Assembly: GCF_003264115.1 (NCBI RefSeq)
Contig: NZ_CP021912.1
Coordinates: 434,001-498,000 of the forward strand
From: Erythrobacter sp. KY5
Lineage (GTDB): Bacteria; Pseudomonadota; Alphaproteobacteria; Sphingomonadales; Sphingomonadaceae
Length of the DNA stretch: 64,000 nucleotides
Reading direction: 5' to 3'
Position 1 is the first letter of the stretch; each line of letters starts with the position of its first letter. The translations under genes and the position numbers were made by a program. The notes beneath the pieces are model-generated. The model saw nothing but the letters and a program-made list of their open reading frames with translations. It was not told the DNA's origin and ran no database searches. This document shows, one piece after another, positions 16,833-26,952 of this stretch.

Positions 16833-17264
16833 TCAGGCGTGCTGGATATAGTCGCGCAGTGCCGCAGCCTCGTGCTCGACTTCGTCGATCTTGTGTTTAA
16901 CGAGATCCCCGATTGAGATGAATGCCACCAGCTTTTCGCCGTCGATCACCGGAAAATGTCGAAAGCGCCGCTTCGTCATCAAGGCCAGAGCGTCGTCGAT
17001 CAAGGTGGTTGGCTCAACCGTGACTGCGGGAGAGGTCATGATCTCACCGACGGTCATATCCAGAGCACCGTGGCCCTTCTCTGCAAGGCAATAGACGACA
17101 TCGCGCTCAGAAATAATGCCCGCGATCTTGCCGTCCTTTATGACCGGAAGCGCGCCGATACGCTTTCCTGCGAGCAAATTCACCGCTTCCGCTACGGGCG
17201 TGTTGACATCGCAGGAGATAATGTCGGTTGCGTCACGATCCCCGATTATTTTGGAGATAGTCAT
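16833..17264 (-). CDS. CBS-domain pair protein
   Basis: This 143-residue protein consists of two CBS domains, which bind adenine nucleotides or related ligands and sense energy state. The first covers VNTPVAEAVNLLAGKRIGAL, the second VEPTTLIDDALALMTKRRFR, each followed by the typical PV..G..xG.IS..D segment. The ATG at 17264 has AGAGGAG upstream at good spacing; a longer reading to 17384 lacks this support. It is transcribed divergently from the small membrane protein at 17414, with a 149-bp gap. Confidence 0.9.
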   Translation of the reverse strand: MTISKIIGDRDATDIISCDVNTPVAEAVNLLAGKRIGALPVIKDGKIAGIISERDVVYCLAEKGHGALDMTVGEIMTSPAVTVEPTTLIDDALALMTKRRFRHFPVIDGEKLVAFISIGDLVKHKIDEVEHEAAALRDYIQHA

Positions 17265-17413
17265 GGGGGTGCTCCTCTCTACCTTCACGAAAATGCCATC
17301 AATGCGGCCAAAAGGCGAGTCTGGCGTGCATTTGCCGATAGATGCCTCCACTTCACCGCCAAGAGCGTACCTTTCGCATTGCAATAGAGCGCCGCCAGCC
17401 GCATGTGAGACGA

Positions 17414-17728
17414 ATGGTCAGAAAATCCCCCCTCGACGACCCTGAAAACGCCGCCCATGCATGGGCCCGCTATCGCAGCATCATGAAGGTTCTGCTCGGC
17501 GTGACCATCGCGACGGTCTTGCTGGCAGTGGGTCTGCTTTATGCCTTCAATGGTATGGTGTCGGTGCACTTCTACATCGCGGTCGCTTTGGGGATCAGCT
17601 TTACAATGCTGCTCGGCGGAGGACTAATGGGCCTTGTTTTCCTTTCCAACGGAACCGGTCACGACGAGTCGGTTGATAATCGCTTGCCCGGCAAGGACGA
17701 GTTCTGGTCCCCGAAGGATAACGATTAG
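17414..17728 (+). CDS. Small two-helix membrane protein of unknown function
   Basis: The 104-residue product has two clear hydrophobic helices, about residues 29-49 ([20 protein letters not shown]) and 56-78 ([20 protein letters not shown]), with a charged C-terminal tail ending in FWSPKDND. I chose the ATG at 17414, since the longer reading from 17342 adds an Arg-rich segment lacking conservation features. No functional motif is visible. Its TAG stop overlaps the stop codon of the convergent ferredoxin gene. Confidence 0.75.
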   Translation: MVRKSPLDDPENAAHAWARYRSIMKVLLGVTIATVLLAVGLLYAFNGMVSVHFYIAVALGISFTMLLGGGLMGLVFLSNGTGHDESVDNRLPGKDEFWSPKDND

Positions 17729-18138
17729 GCCCCGCCCGGAGTTTTCAGCCGGAACTCTTCGACAGGCTCTCCGCCAATGAGATGCTCATCGACGATCCGA
17801 TCGAGCACTTCGGGTCGGCAAGAGTGATACCAGATGCCATCGGGCCAAACGACAGCGATCGGTCCATGTGAGCAGACTTGCAGGCAATCGGCTTTCGTCC
17901 TCTGGATGCCGCCAGGCCCCTTTGGGTGCCCTTGTGTCCTTTTAGGACCCACAAGACCGCGTTGTTTGAGCGTGTCCTTGAGATGCTGCCAAGCAAGCTC
18001 ACCCTCAGCGCGCGAGCAGCATTTCTGCTTGTCTGAAAGCGCGCACAGGAAGATATGCCGCTCCACCCTGTCCCCGGCGGTCGAACCGTATTTCTTCGCG
18101 AGCGCCGTTTCGGCTGCCAGCCGGTCGAGCTTACTCAT
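17725..18138 (-). CDS. Thioredoxin-like [2Fe-2S] ferredoxin domain protein
   Basis: This 137-residue protein has the cysteine pattern of thioredoxin-fold [2Fe-2S] ferredoxins: [14 protein letters not shown] near residue 28, [18 protein letters not shown] near residue 84, and [17 protein letters not shown]. Stand-alone members have poorly defined roles, some near cobalamin or Fe-S genes. Its 3' end overlaps the stop of the convergent membrane protein, and its 5' end overlaps the S9 peptidase stop by 4 bp, so it is translated from that transcript. Confidence 0.85.
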   Translation of the reverse strand: MSKLDRLAAETALAKKYGSTAGDRVERHIFLCALSDKQKCCSRAEGELAWQHLKDTLKQRGLVGPKRTQGHPKGPGGIQRTKADCLQVCSHGPIAVVWPDGIWYHSCRPEVLDRIVDEHLIGGEPVEEFRLKTPGGA

Positions 18139-20300
18139 TCGGGATCATCTTCTTTCTGGAGCCAGCGATCGAGCCAGGCGAACACAGTCTCATGCCATTG
18201 CAGCGAGTTCTTTGCGCCGAGCACCCAGTGGTTCTCATCTGGGAAGACGAGCAATTGCGAGGGAATTGAGCGCTCTTGCAGAGCGGTAAAGCTCTGAATT
18301 CCCTGGGTGTAGGGGACGCGAAAATCCAGTTCGCCCGTTATGACCAGCATCGGCGTCTGCCAATTGTCCACGTGGTTGACGGGGTTCCAGCGCTCGTAGG
18401 TTTCGCGCGCTTCGCTATAGGAACCGCCGAAATCCCAGCGCGGGAACCACAATTCCTCAGTCGAATAATAGAAGCTCCGCATGTCGAAAAGGCCGTCATG
18501 CTGGACAAGACAATCGAATCGTTCGGGCCAGCGCCCTGCGATCCAGTTGACCATATATCCGCCGTAACTGGCTCCCATGGCGCAGGCGCGTGAGCCGTCG
18601 ATCTGCGGATCGGTTTCAAGTGCTGCCGCCAGGCCCTTTTGCAAATCGACCAGCGGTTTTCCGCCCCAATCGCGGTTGATCGAGTCCATGAAATCCTGTC
18701 CGTAACCGGCCGACCCGTGGAAATCGACCGAGATGACGGCATAGCCCTGGCTCGCGACGACTCGGGGATTCCAGCGCGATGACCAGCCATCGTTGAAGGA
18801 TCCCTGCGGCCCACCGTGAATGTAAAGGATCGCAGGAATTGGCCCCTCCTGCTCCTCTAGCCGGGTGATCTGCCCCCAGACCGTGTCGCCGCCTGCGCCT
18901 TCGAAGCTGAACCGGGTGGTGACGGTCGAGGCGAATTGGCCCATCCGTGTCGTCACCGCATCGGTCAGCGGGCGCGCTTCATTGCCGCCCTCGGCGAGGT
19001 AGAGTTCATTCGGAACGCCGATCGAATCGCGGGTGAAAAGCATTCGATCACCCGGCAGAGCCTGGAGGTTGCCAATATGCGCTTCGTTCCCGGCGATAAG
19101 GTTGAGCTCGGTCACTTCGCCAGTGCTCGGATCGATCCGAAAAACCGGCGTGTCGAGAGTGTCCGCTGCGGTTGCGAGCAGATAGGATCCATCCGCGCTC
19201 CAGCTGAGGCTCCCGAAGGAGAGGTCTGTATTCTGGGTGAGCGCGCTGGTCTGCCCGGTCCGGACATCGCGAAGGTGTACAACCATGCGGTCCGATTCGT
19301 AACCGGGGCGCGCCATGGCGAGATAGGCGAGCCTCGTTCCGTCAGGTGACGGCGCAGGCGAAGAATCGTGCGCATGGTTTGCACTGGTCAGCTCTATCGG
19401 CGCCCCTCCTGAGAGATCGGACCAGTAGATGTCGAGATCGGTCGAAGTCGGTTCTTCCGCGCCCGCTCTGCGAGCGACGAAATAGACGCCAGAACCATCG
19501 GGCGCCCAAGCAATGTCTCCACCGCCGCCAAACGGCTTTGTCGGAGTGTTACCGATCAGGGCTCCGCTCGCATTACCGCCATCCAGCGGGATGCCTTCAC
19601 CGGCAATCTGGCCGTTCTCCATCTCGAAAACGAAGACACGGTTGAAGTGGCCGGGCCGGGTCCAGCTGTCCCAGTGGCGGTAGAAGCCGTCTTCTCCATC
19701 ATAGAGCCGGCCGCTGCCCGTCGCTTGCACGTCGCTCTCGCAGCTGAGCTGTTCGCAATCGCGGTCTATCTCGGCCCAAAGCGCAATCGCATCGCCAGTG
19801 GGGGCCAATTTGAACCCGGCAATACCGGTGCCCTCGATATCGGCAACAGGCATGGGTTCGCTGAGCGTCCCGTTCGCCCCCACGGCAACCCGCCAGACAC
19901 GCACTCGCTCATCAGCCTCATCGTGTGTGCTGCTTGCGCTCAGAAAGTAGAGAAAGTCGTCCGGGCCGAATGCAAGGCCGTAACCCGCAATCGCAAGATC
20001 GAGTGAAGCCGGCTCGCTTCCCGGCTGGGTAAGATCGATGATGAAATGGCGCGGCGAACGTTTGAGAGTTTCAGGGTCGGTGAACGTCACCGAATAGACC
20101 GCAAGCCGACCATCGCTTGTCGCAACAGGACTGCCAAGCCGAGGCATGGTGATCAGATCGCGCGCAGACATGGGCGTCTTGGTGACGCCGTCGATCGTTA
20201 TGTGTGGATCAGACTCATCATGATCCTCTGCAAGCAGAGGTGCTGAGCCAAACGATGCGAGAGCCGTCATTGCGGCCCCTGTCAGAAGCTTCCATCCCAT
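18135..20300 (-). CDS. Exported S9-family prolyl oligopeptidase-type serine peptidase
   Basis: The 721-residue protein has an N-terminal signal peptide (about 1-24, [14 protein letters not shown]), a beta-propeller region and a C-terminal alpha/beta hydrolase domain of about 260 residues. The catalytic Ser lies in [11 protein letters not shown] (about residue 575), Asp in GELDFRVPY and His in PDENHWVLG. The arrangement matches the S9C acylaminoacyl/dipeptidyl-peptidase group. It probably degrades peptides in the periplasm. It occupies the position next to popZ where valS is often found in relatives. Confidence 0.9.
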   Translation of the reverse strand: MGWKLLTGAAMTALASFGSAPLLAEDHDESDPHITIDGVTKTPMSARDLITMPRLGSPVATSDGRLAVYSVTFTDPETLKRSPRHFIIDLTQPGSEPASLDLAIAGYGLAFGPDDFLYFLSASSTHDEADERVRVWRVAVGANGTLSEPMPVADIEGTGIAGFKLAPTGDAIALWAEIDRDCEQLSCESDVQATGSGRLYDGEDGFYRHWDSWTRPGHFNRVFVFEMENGQIAGEGIPLDGGNASGALIGNTPTKPFGGGGDIAWAPDGSGVYFVARRAGAEEPTSTDLDIYWSDLSGGAPIELTSANHAHDSSPAPSPDGTRLAYLAMARPGYESDRMVVHLRDVRTGQTSALTQNTDLSFGSLSWSADGSYLLATAADTLDTPVFRIDPSTGEVTELNLIAGNEAHIGNLQALPGDRMLFTRDSIGVPNELYLAEGGNEARPLTDAVTTRMGQFASTVTTRFSFEGAGGDTVWGQITRLEEQEGPIPAILYIHGGPQGSFNDGWSSRWNPRVVASQGYAVISVDFHGSAGYGQDFMDSINRDWGGKPLVDLQKGLAAALETDPQIDGSRACAMGASYGGYMVNWIAGRWPERFDCLVQHDGLFDMRSFYYSTEELWFPRWDFGGSYSEARETYERWNPVNHVDNWQTPMLVITGELDFRVPYTQGIQSFTALQERSIPSQLLVFPDENHWVLGAKNSLQWHETVFAWLDRWLQKEDDPE

Positions 20301-20356
20301 TGGGGTGAGTTAACGCGCCTCGCTGCGATATTCCAGCGAAAGTGCCGGGTGAAAGA

Positions 20357-20827
20357 TCAGCTTCGCTTGCCTGCGATCCTGGCGATTTCGGCCTGCACCA
20401 TCTTTTCGACCATGCCGGGCAGATTGTGGTCCAGCCATTCGGCAAGCATCGGGCGAAGCAATTCACGCGTCAGCCCTTCAAGCGAGGTCTCGCCAGACCT
20501 GACGATCTGTGGCTTTGCGGGGGGTTCGGAAAGCATGGCGAGCGCCGCCAGATTTTCTTGCATGGCACCGCGAACGGCCTCGGTAATCAGCGGTTCGTCG
20601 GCATTTTCGCCTTCGACTTCGACAAACTCGTCCAGTTCCATCTCTGCCAGATCGAGCACTTCTTCTGCGGGCTCATCGGCTTCGCCCTCATCCTTGGTCT
20701 TTGGCATCTGGCGCGACCGCGTCTTGATCGCGGCCTCGCGGTTGTCGCGATTCATGACCTTCTTTATCGATTCGAGAATTTCTTCGACCGATGCCCCGTT
20801 ATCGGAAGCGCCACCATCATTCGCCAC
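20357..20827 (-). CDS. popZ: PopZ-like polar organizing protein (DUF2497)
   Basis: PopZ forms a polar matrix in alphaproteobacteria that captures ParB-parS complexes. The 156-residue protein has the short N-terminal helix ASVEEILESIKKVMNRD, an acidic linker rich in Glu/Asp/Pro (about 45-80) and the C-terminal oligomerisation helices LEGLTRELLRPMLAEWLDHN and LPGMVEKMVQAEIARI. The N-terminal client-binding helix plus disordered linker plus C-terminal helices is the diagnostic layout. It is in the tolC-popZ order typical of the class. A CtrA-like TTAACCAT lies about 25 bp upstream of its start. Confidence 0.88.
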   Translation of the reverse strand: MANDGGASDNGASVEEILESIKKVMNRDNREAAIKTRSRQMPKTKDEGEADEPAEEVLDLAEMELDEFVEVEGENADEPLITEAVRGAMQENLAALAMLSEPPAKPQIVRSGETSLEGLTRELLRPMLAEWLDHNLPGMVEKMVQAEIARIAGKRS

Positions 20828-20877
20828 GACAAATCCTTCGCAAACGCGCGTTAACCATTCGAATCACTGCGTTAGTG

Positions 20878-22365
20878 TTATTCGTCCGGATTGAGAACAG
20901 GGCCAATGAATGCGTCTGGTGCCTCGATGTCAACGGTTCTCGTCGAATTCGGGGCGGGTTCAGGATCGCGATCCCAATCCCAGAAGCGTCCGCGAACGCG
21001 TTCATAGTTCACCTCGGGATCGTAGAGCGGACCGCCCGTGTCGAGGTTAAGATCGCGTGCTTCGGCCTTGCCCATTGCCGCGAGCAGAGTGAAGCCCGCA
21101 ACATACGCGTTGCGCCGCGCCGTCACGAGCTGGGCCCGTGCCGAAAGCAATTCCTGTTCAGCGTTCAGAACATCGATGATGGTCCGGTTGCCGATCGAGT
21201 TTTCGGCCCGCACGCCTTCGAGGCTGACTTCGGCCGCTTCGACGGCAGCGCGCGAACTTTCGATGACTGCATTGGAAGCTTGCCAACTCGCATAGGCCGC
21301 GCGGGTCTGCTGGATGATGCTGCGCTCGGTCGCGATCACTTGCTCGAGAGCGGCAGATTCGCGCGCACCTGCCTGGCGCTGACGTGCGGCTGGCAAGCCT
21401 CCCTGAAAGATCGGAATGGTAAGTCTTACGCCCGCGTTGGCGGTGACTTCCTCCTGAACGAGATCGGCGGAGAAAGGCCCACCGAGCGTGCCGAAAAAAT
21501 TGGAGTAGTCGGTGTTGGCGAAAAGCCCCAAGGTCGGGAGACGTCCTGCACCGGCGACTTCGGTGTCAAACCCGGCAGCCTCGGCGCGTTCTTTCGCTGC
21601 GACTAGGTCCGGATTGTTTTCAAGTGCAATTACCACAGCATCGGTCACGGTAGAGGGCAGGCCGGGCAAGGGAGGCGGCGCCTCAAGATTCTGCGGTGCC
21701 TGACCTACCAGCTGAATATAGGTTTCCCGTGCGCTGATCAGGTTCGCATAGGCGGTACGCAGATCGCCTTGTGCTACGGCGAGTCGCGACTGCGCCTGCG
21801 CTACATCAGTGCGGGTGAGATCGCCGATTTCGAACCTGTCGCTGGTCGACTGGAAAGTGACTTCCAGGACTTCGACCTGGTTCGTTGCGAGCTGTGCCAG
21901 AGCCTCGGTGCGAAGGACGTCCATGTAAGCCGCGACAGTCTGGCTAAAAACTGAGCTTTCCGTGCCGCGCAGGTCGGCTTGCCCCGCCGCCACGCGCTCC
22001 TGTGCCGCATTTACACCGTTGCGTACCGCACCACCCGAATAGATCGGCACCTGCAATTGCGTGTTGATGCCCAGATTGCGGACGGGCGCGGTGAAGGCGT
22101 TGGCCGACTGACGGAGAAACTCGATATGAGTAGCGGTCGCCGTCACCCCGGGAAGTCCGGGCGCGCGCTGGATCGGTACGTCCTCGTCAGTGGCGCGTTG
22201 ATTTGCGCGGGCCGCTTCAAGTGTCGGGTTGGAATTGTAAACCGCGGCGAGCGCATCTCGCAAAGTCTCGGCCTGAGCCGGGAGGGCCGTTCCCGCCAGT
22301 GTCAGAGCGCCGATCCCGGCAGCAGTGTTCAACAGGCGGGAAATATGCGTCACGAAAAGGTCCAA
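20878..22365 (-). CDS. tolC: TolC-family outer membrane efflux/secretion channel
   Basis: The 495-residue protein has a signal peptide (LTLAGTALPAQAETL, cleavage near residue 32) followed by two outer membrane efflux repeats. The repeat landmarks AVYNSNPTLEAARANQRATD, near the N-terminus, and ALENNPDLVAAKERAEAAGF are each followed by long coiled-coil helices, and TIIDVLNAEQELLSARAQLV marks the second hairpin. It would form the exit duct for type I secretion or RND pumps. The start overlaps the 3' end of the isoaspartate methyltransferase-like gene by 16 bp. Confidence 0.93.
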   Translation of the reverse strand: MDLFVTHISRLLNTAAGIGALTLAGTALPAQAETLRDALAAVYNSNPTLEAARANQRATDEDVPIQRAPGLPGVTATATHIEFLRQSANAFTAPVRNLGINTQLQVPIYSGGAVRNGVNAAQERVAAGQADLRGTESSVFSQTVAAYMDVLRTEALAQLATNQVEVLEVTFQSTSDRFEIGDLTRTDVAQAQSRLAVAQGDLRTAYANLISARETYIQLVGQAPQNLEAPPPLPGLPSTVTDAVVIALENNPDLVAAKERAEAAGFDTEVAGAGRLPTLGLFANTDYSNFFGTLGGPFSADLVQEEVTANAGVRLTIPIFQGGLPAARQRQAGARESAALEQVIATERSIIQQTRAAYASWQASNAVIESSRAAVEAAEVSLEGVRAENSIGNRTIIDVLNAEQELLSARAQLVTARRNAYVAGFTLLAAMGKAEARDLNLDTGGPLYDPEVNYERVRGRFWDWDRDPEPAPNSTRTVDIEAPDAFIGPVLNPDE

Positions 22366-22949
22366 CTCTTGGGTCTGTCAAATGCGGAAATCACAGGAAT
22401 GCCGAGGTCTTCGACCACGGAAAGCGACACCTGTCCGGCAACCTTGCGTCCCGATGCGAGGCGCGTCACTTTACGCAGGAGAAGCCCAGATACAATCAGG
22501 CCGTTTTCTTCGACGAGGTCGGTGATAGCCTCAGGCACAGCCTCGACCGCACCGTCGATGAGAATCAGGCCGTAGCTGCCTTCGGGAAGCTTGCCTTGCG
22601 CGGCATCCTTGGCGCCGACGGTCTCAAGATCCGTCACCAAAGGGCGGATAAGATCGGTCAGATACTCGGTGCCGCCTTCGATAACCAGAACCCGGTCGGT
22701 TGGCTTTGGAGCGGCCTCAAGCAACAGTTTGCCGTAAAACAGGGGGGATGCGAGGTGGCCGTCATCAAGCGCGATAGAGCGGTCGATATAGGCAATCGCC
22801 GCCTTGTCCTCGGGAAGATAATCCTCGCGCGGCACTGCCTGCATCCGGGCCAGAACGAATTCCTCGTTCACGCCGCTTGTGCGAAGCTGGCTATCGATCA
22901 TCGCTTTGCGGGCGGCAAAGGTGTCACGCGAGATGGTCTGGTTGCTCAT
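22350..22949 (-). CDS. Protein-L-isoaspartate O-methyltransferase-like protein
   Basis: This 199-residue protein aligns with the Pcm fold: MIDSQLRTSGVNEEFVLARM and VPREDYLPEDKAAIAYID at the N-terminus, then a SAM-domain region. The core glycine motif, usually GxGSGY, here reads VLVIEGGTEYLTDL, so the cofactor loop is degenerate; such degenerate copies next to tolC are common in the class. The ATG at 22949 has CGGAG six bases upstream. It is the promoter-proximal gene of pcm-like-tolC-popZ. Methyltransferase activity is doubtful. Confidence 0.82.
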   Translation of the reverse strand: MSNQTISRDTFAARKAMIDSQLRTSGVNEEFVLARMQAVPREDYLPEDKAAIAYIDRSIALDDGHLASPLFYGKLLLEAAPKPTDRVLVIEGGTEYLTDLIRPLVTDLETVGAKDAAQGKLPEGSYGLILIDGAVEAVPEAITDLVEENGLIVSGLLLRKVTRLASGRKVAGQVSLSVVEDLGIPVISAFDRPKSWTFS

Positions 22950-23176
22950 AACTACTCCGTTGAGCTGTATTAGTACCGCAATACAGTTCGTCAACCCTTC
23001 CTAGCCATCAGCGCTTCGACTTCCAAGAGACTTGAGCCATATTTGTATCCTCAAACTAAGGCTCGCGATTGGTCAGCTTCTCTTTGACCTCATGCACCGC
23101 GGCAGCATATGAACGCCGCAATCAAGCTGGCCAAGAGACACAGCTGGCCGGATCGACCGAAACAAGGAGGGCTTCG

Positions 23177-24637
23177 ATGAGTGACATGACCAACAAGGAT
23201 GGGGCGAAAGTGGTCCACAATGACGGATCCATTTTTGGTGCAACGGGCGAAGTCCGCATCGAGGCCGACTCGCTTGGCGACGTTGCTTGCCCGGTTGATG
23301 CCCACTGGGGTGCCCAGAGTCAGCGCAGTCTTGCAAACTTTGCGATCGGCACTGAAACGATGCCCGCCCCGCTTATCAAGGCCCTTGGTATTCAGAAGCA
23401 GTCGGCAGCCAAGGCAAACATGGATCTGGGCGTGCTCGACTCAAAGCTGGGCGATGCGATCGTGCAGGCAGCGGGCGAAGTGATTGACGGGACGCTCGCC
23501 GACCAGTTTCCGCTTAGTGTTTGGCAGACGGGTTCGGGCACGCAGTCGAACATGAATGCGAACGAAGTCATCGCCAGTCGCGCAAATCAGATCCTTACCG
23601 GCCAGCATGGCGGCAAGGAGCCGGTCCATCCCAACGATCACTGCAACATTGGCCAAAGTTCCAACGATACCTTCCCCACCGCGATGCATATCGCAGCGGC
23701 GAGCGAGACGATCGACGCCCTGATCCCGGCGCTGACACACCTCCACGGCGCGCTTGACGACAAGGCGAAGGCCTTTGCTGACATCGTCAAGATTGGCCGC
23801 ACACACCTGCAGGACGCGACGCCTTTGACGCTGGGTCAGGAATTCTCAGGCTATGCCAAGCAGGTTGAGTACGGCATCGCCCGGTTGAAGAGCGCCTTGC
23901 CACGCGTTCTCGAGCTGGCCCAAGGCGGCACCGCAGTTGGCACCGGCATCAATTCCAAGGCCGGATTCGCTGAAAAGTTTGCGGAGCACGTCGCCAGTGC
24001 GACCGGGCATGCTTTCGTCACCGCGCCCAATAAATTCGAGGCGCTTGCCGCTCACGATGCGCTGGTCGAACTTTCAGGCGCGCTTAATACGATCGCGGTG
24101 AGCCTGATGAAGATCGCCAACGACATTCGCCTGCTCGGCTCCGGTCCGCGTTCGGGTCTTGGTGAAATCGCGCTACCGGCGAACGAACCGGGCTCCTCCA
24201 TCATGCCCGGCAAGGTCAATCCAACGCAGTGCGAAGCGCTGACCATGGTTTGTGCGCAGGTCATGGGCAACAACACCACGGTAAGCGTCGCAGGGTCGCA
24301 CGGCCATCTTGAGCTCAACGTCTTCAAACCGGTCATGATCTACAACGTGCTGCAATCGATCCGCTTGATCAGCGATGCGTCGATCAGCTTCACCAATAAT
24401 TGCGTTGTCGGGATCGAGGCGAACCGCGGCCGGATCGACCAGCTGATGAATGAGAGCCTGATGCTGGTCACGGCGCTTAACCCGCATATCGGCTATGACA
24501 ACGCCGCAAAGATCGCGAAGAAAGCCCATGCGGACGGGACGACCCTGAAGGAGGCCGCACTTGAGCTTGAGCTGCTCACTGAGGAACAGTTTGCACAATG
24601 GGTGGTCCCGGCTGACATGATCAAGCCACGAGCATGA
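23177..24637 (+). CDS. fumC: Class II fumarate hydratase FumC
   Basis: FumC interconverts fumarate and malate in the TCA cycle. The 486-residue chain has [40 protein letters not shown] and the flexible-loop signature [16 protein letters not shown], all typical of class II fumarases. Start choice is clear: AAGGAGG lies six bases before the ATG at 23177. A longer reading from 23069 adds 36 unrelated residues. The N-terminus carries about 25 residues before the core. Confidence 0.97.
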   Translation: MSDMTNKDGAKVVHNDGSIFGATGEVRIEADSLGDVACPVDAHWGAQSQRSLANFAIGTETMPAPLIKALGIQKQSAAKANMDLGVLDSKLGDAIVQAAGEVIDGTLADQFPLSVWQTGSGTQSNMNANEVIASRANQILTGQHGGKEPVHPNDHCNIGQSSNDTFPTAMHIAAASETIDALIPALTHLHGALDDKAKAFADIVKIGRTHLQDATPLTLGQEFSGYAKQVEYGIARLKSALPRVLELAQGGTAVGTGINSKAGFAEKFAEHVASATGHAFVTAPNKFEALAAHDALVELSGALNTIAVSLMKIANDIRLLGSGPRSGLGEIALPANEPGSSIMPGKVNPTQCEALTMVCAQVMGNNTTVSVAGSHGHLELNVFKPVMIYNVLQSIRLISDASISFTNNCVVGIEANRGRIDQLMNESLMLVTALNPHIGYDNAAKIAKKAHADGTTLKEAALELELLTEEQFAQWVVPADMIKPRA

Positions 24638-24766
24638 CGCTCAGTTTTCCGGAGTAAGTCGGTCCGAGATGGTCGTTCGGCGTCGATCTGCATCGACAAA
24701 GCGAGCATCCGGACCGACGACCGGTTGGCGCTGCGGAGCAATTGGCGCTATTTGGCAGCCAAGACT

Positions 24767-26029
24767 ATGGAAATGAGTTCACCTCCCAAAGCGTCGGCAA
24801 AGAAGGCGTCTGTCAGCGTACCATTCCGTACGGTGCTGTTATCGATGGTGCTACTGTGGGGGACCTATTTCGTCCTGATCAGCGCGCGCAGCTACATTCT
24901 GGACATGGATTTCCAGGCCGAAATGCTCATGCGCCGTGCGGCGGTGACGATCGCCGGGATCGGCCTCACGATAGTCCTGTGGGGCATGCTGCGCCTCGTC
25001 GATCGGCAGGCCCTTTGGGTCAAGATCGGTGCAGCAAGCCTGTTCGCGATCCCAGTCGCGACCGCGACCGGACACATCAACCAGTTTGTTTTTTCTGACA
25101 TCCAGAAGGAGTTGGAGCAGCGCTATGCAGAAGAGCGCGGCTTCCGCTTCGATGATGAAGGCAATCTACTCTATGATTTGCCCGCTGGCGTTGCGATCAA
25201 GGCACCTGCGCCGGATGGATCGGGCGGTTACAAGGTTTCAGAATCGCTCATAATCGCACCTGCCGAGGCGCGCGATGAAACCTGGCAAGCCGTATTCCAG
25301 ATAGCGATCGGGCGATATTTCCTGCTGCTGGCCTGGGCATCGACCTACTTTGCCCTGCTAGCAGGCTATCAGGCTCGCGCGGCAGAGCGGCGTGAACAGG
25401 AGTTCCGGTCCGCTGCAAAGGCTGCAGAGCTTCGCTCGCTTCGCTATCAGGTGAACCCGCATTTCCTGTTCAACACGCTGAATTCACTCTCTGCGCTCGT
25501 GATGACTGGCAAGGCCGATCGTGCCGAACGGATGATCCAGACGATCAGCCGCTTCTATCGCCATTCTCTTGCAGATGAACCAACCAGCGATGTTGCGCTC
25601 AAAGACGAGTTCGACCTGCAAAAGCTGTACCTCGATATCGAAACCGTGCGCTTTCCAGAGCGGTTGATTCCGAAGTTCGACCTTCCCGAAGATCTCGAAG
25701 AAGCGCGAGTGCCGGGGATGATCCTGCAGCCCTTGGTCGAGAACTCGGTCAAATATGCGGTTTCTGCCGTCACGCGTCCGGTTACGATCACAGTTTCGGC
25801 GCGCGAGGAGTTCGACAGGCTCGTCATCACCGTGACGGATGACGGCCCCGGTATACCCGAGGGTTCGCCGCACGGATTTGGCATTGGTCTTGCCAATGTG
25901 GGTGAGCGTTTGGAAGCGCGCTTTGGTTCTGACATCGCATTGACCTCTGCACCCATCCCCGGCGGCTACAAGACCGAAATGCGCATTCCCCTGTCGCGTC
26001 CGGCGAACACCCGTCGCCGCGCTGATTGA
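24767..26029 (+). CDS. LytS-type sensor histidine kinase (His_kinase family)
   Basis: The 420-residue protein has four membrane helices, the first three within the first 105 residues and a fourth near 182-202, separated by a charged loop. The phosphoacceptor His232 lies in LRYQVNPHFLFNTLNSLS, the signature of the His_kinase family used by LytS-type sensors. The ATPase region contains LVENSVKYAV and the G-box DDGPGIPEGSPHGFGIGLAN. The start could be 24767 or 24773. It is paired with the LytTR regulator 22 bp downstream. Stimulus unknown. Confidence 0.9.
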   Translation: MEMSSPPKASAKKASVSVPFRTVLLSMVLLWGTYFVLISARSYILDMDFQAEMLMRRAAVTIAGIGLTIVLWGMLRLVDRQALWVKIGAASLFAIPVATATGHINQFVFSDIQKELEQRYAEERGFRFDDEGNLLYDLPAGVAIKAPAPDGSGGYKVSESLIIAPAEARDETWQAVFQIAIGRYFLLLAWASTYFALLAGYQARAAERREQEFRSAAKAAELRSLRYQVNPHFLFNTLNSLSALVMTGKADRAERMIQTISRFYRHSLADEPTSDVALKDEFDLQKLYLDIETVRFPERLIPKFDLPEDLEEARVPGMILQPLVENSVKYAVSAVTRPVTITVSAREEFDRLVITVTDDGPGIPEGSPHGFGIGLANVGERLEARFGSDIALTSAPIPGGYKTEMRIPLSRPANTRRRAD

Positions 26030-26050
26030 TCGAAACAGGAAGGGGCTGAG

Positions 26051-26821
26051 ATGAGCGAAACCGAAACGAAATCACAGGCTCTTCGGACGATGATCGTCGA
26101 TGATGAGCCGCTTGCGGTCGAGCGGATTCAGGTGATCTGTGCTGAGTTGCCGTCGATCAACGTCGTTGGCACTGCAAGCGATGGCGCAGCCGCCTTGCGC
26201 CTTGCTGACAAGCTCGATCCAGACCTGGTCCTGCTTGATATGACGATGCCCGAGCTCGACGGCCTTGGGGTTGCGCGCAAGTTTGCCGAGAGCGAAGGCG
26301 AACCTCCTGCTGTCATATTCGTCACGGCTCATGACCATTTCGCAGTCGAAGCGTTCGACCTCGAAGCGATCGACTATGTTCTGAAGCCTGTCTCGGCAGA
26401 TCGGCTTGAGCGCGCGATTGAGCGCGCAGTTGCGCGCCGCGGCGAACGCAAGGAGCCTCAGAGCAAATGGCTCGACGAGCTTTGGGTGCCTCACCGCAGC
26501 GAGCTTTTGCGCATTGCGGTGAGCGAAGTGCATCAGATTGATGCCGAGCGTGACTATGTGCGCCTCCACGTGGGTGAGCCTTCCGAGAACGGCGAGCCTG
26601 GACGCTCCTATCTGCTGCTGCAGACGATTGCGGGCCTGGAAGCGCGGCTGGACCCTGAGCAATTCATCCGCATCCACCGCTCCACCATTCTGCGGCGCGA
26701 CAATATTCGCGGTCTGCGCCACGATGGCCTGGGCGTTTGGTCAGCAGAGCTCCAAAACGGCGAAGCGCTTCGGATCGGTCGAACCTACCTCTCCAAGGTC
26801 AAGGCTATGGCCGGGCGCTAA
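26051..26821 (+). CDS. LytTR-family response regulator
   Basis: This 256-residue regulator has a receiver domain (about 12-130) with DD at 17-18, phosphoacceptor Asp63 in LVLLDMTMPELDG and the conserved Lys in DYVLKPVSADRL. A C-terminal LytTR DNA-binding domain covers about 150-250, with IDAERDYVRLHVG and RIHRSTILRRDNI as landmarks. It is the partner of the preceding LytS-type kinase, with a 21-bp spacing. Its targets are not evident from the neighbourhood. Confidence 0.93.
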   Translation: MSETETKSQALRTMIVDDEPLAVERIQVICAELPSINVVGTASDGAAALRLADKLDPDLVLLDMTMPELDGLGVARKFAESEGEPPAVIFVTAHDHFAVEAFDLEAIDYVLKPVSADRLERAIERAVARRGERKEPQSKWLDELWVPHRSELLRIAVSEVHQIDAERDYVRLHVGEPSENGEPGRSYLLLQTIAGLEARLDPEQFIRIHRSTILRRDNIRGLRHDGLGVWSAELQNGEALRIGRTYLSKVKAMAGR

Positions 26822-26880
26822 CTCGCCTTCTTCCTGTCTGGGGCTGCTCAATCATTTTCAAGTGCATAAAGAAGCGGCCC

Positions 26881-26938
26881 GAACCCCGGGACTGAGTAGG
26901 GTTCGAGCCGCAAAGTCTGCACCAGCGAGGTGGTGCAG
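26881..26938. terminator. Two tandem hairpins between the response regulator and urcA
   Basis: GAACCC (26881-26886) pairs with GGGTTC (26899-26904), and 13 bp later CTGCACCA (26917-26924) pairs perfectly with TGGTGCAG (26931-26938). They lie in the convergent gap downstream of both genes. No T-run follows on either strand, so they may be RNA-stabilising hairpins rather than classical terminators. Confidence 0.35.
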
Positions 26939-26952
26939 GATGTGAACGCGGT

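Noticed and set aside
20791..21606. A 271-residue plus-strand frame opposite tolC
   Set aside because: Runs through the tolC coding region on the opposite strand, with no protein-like motif.
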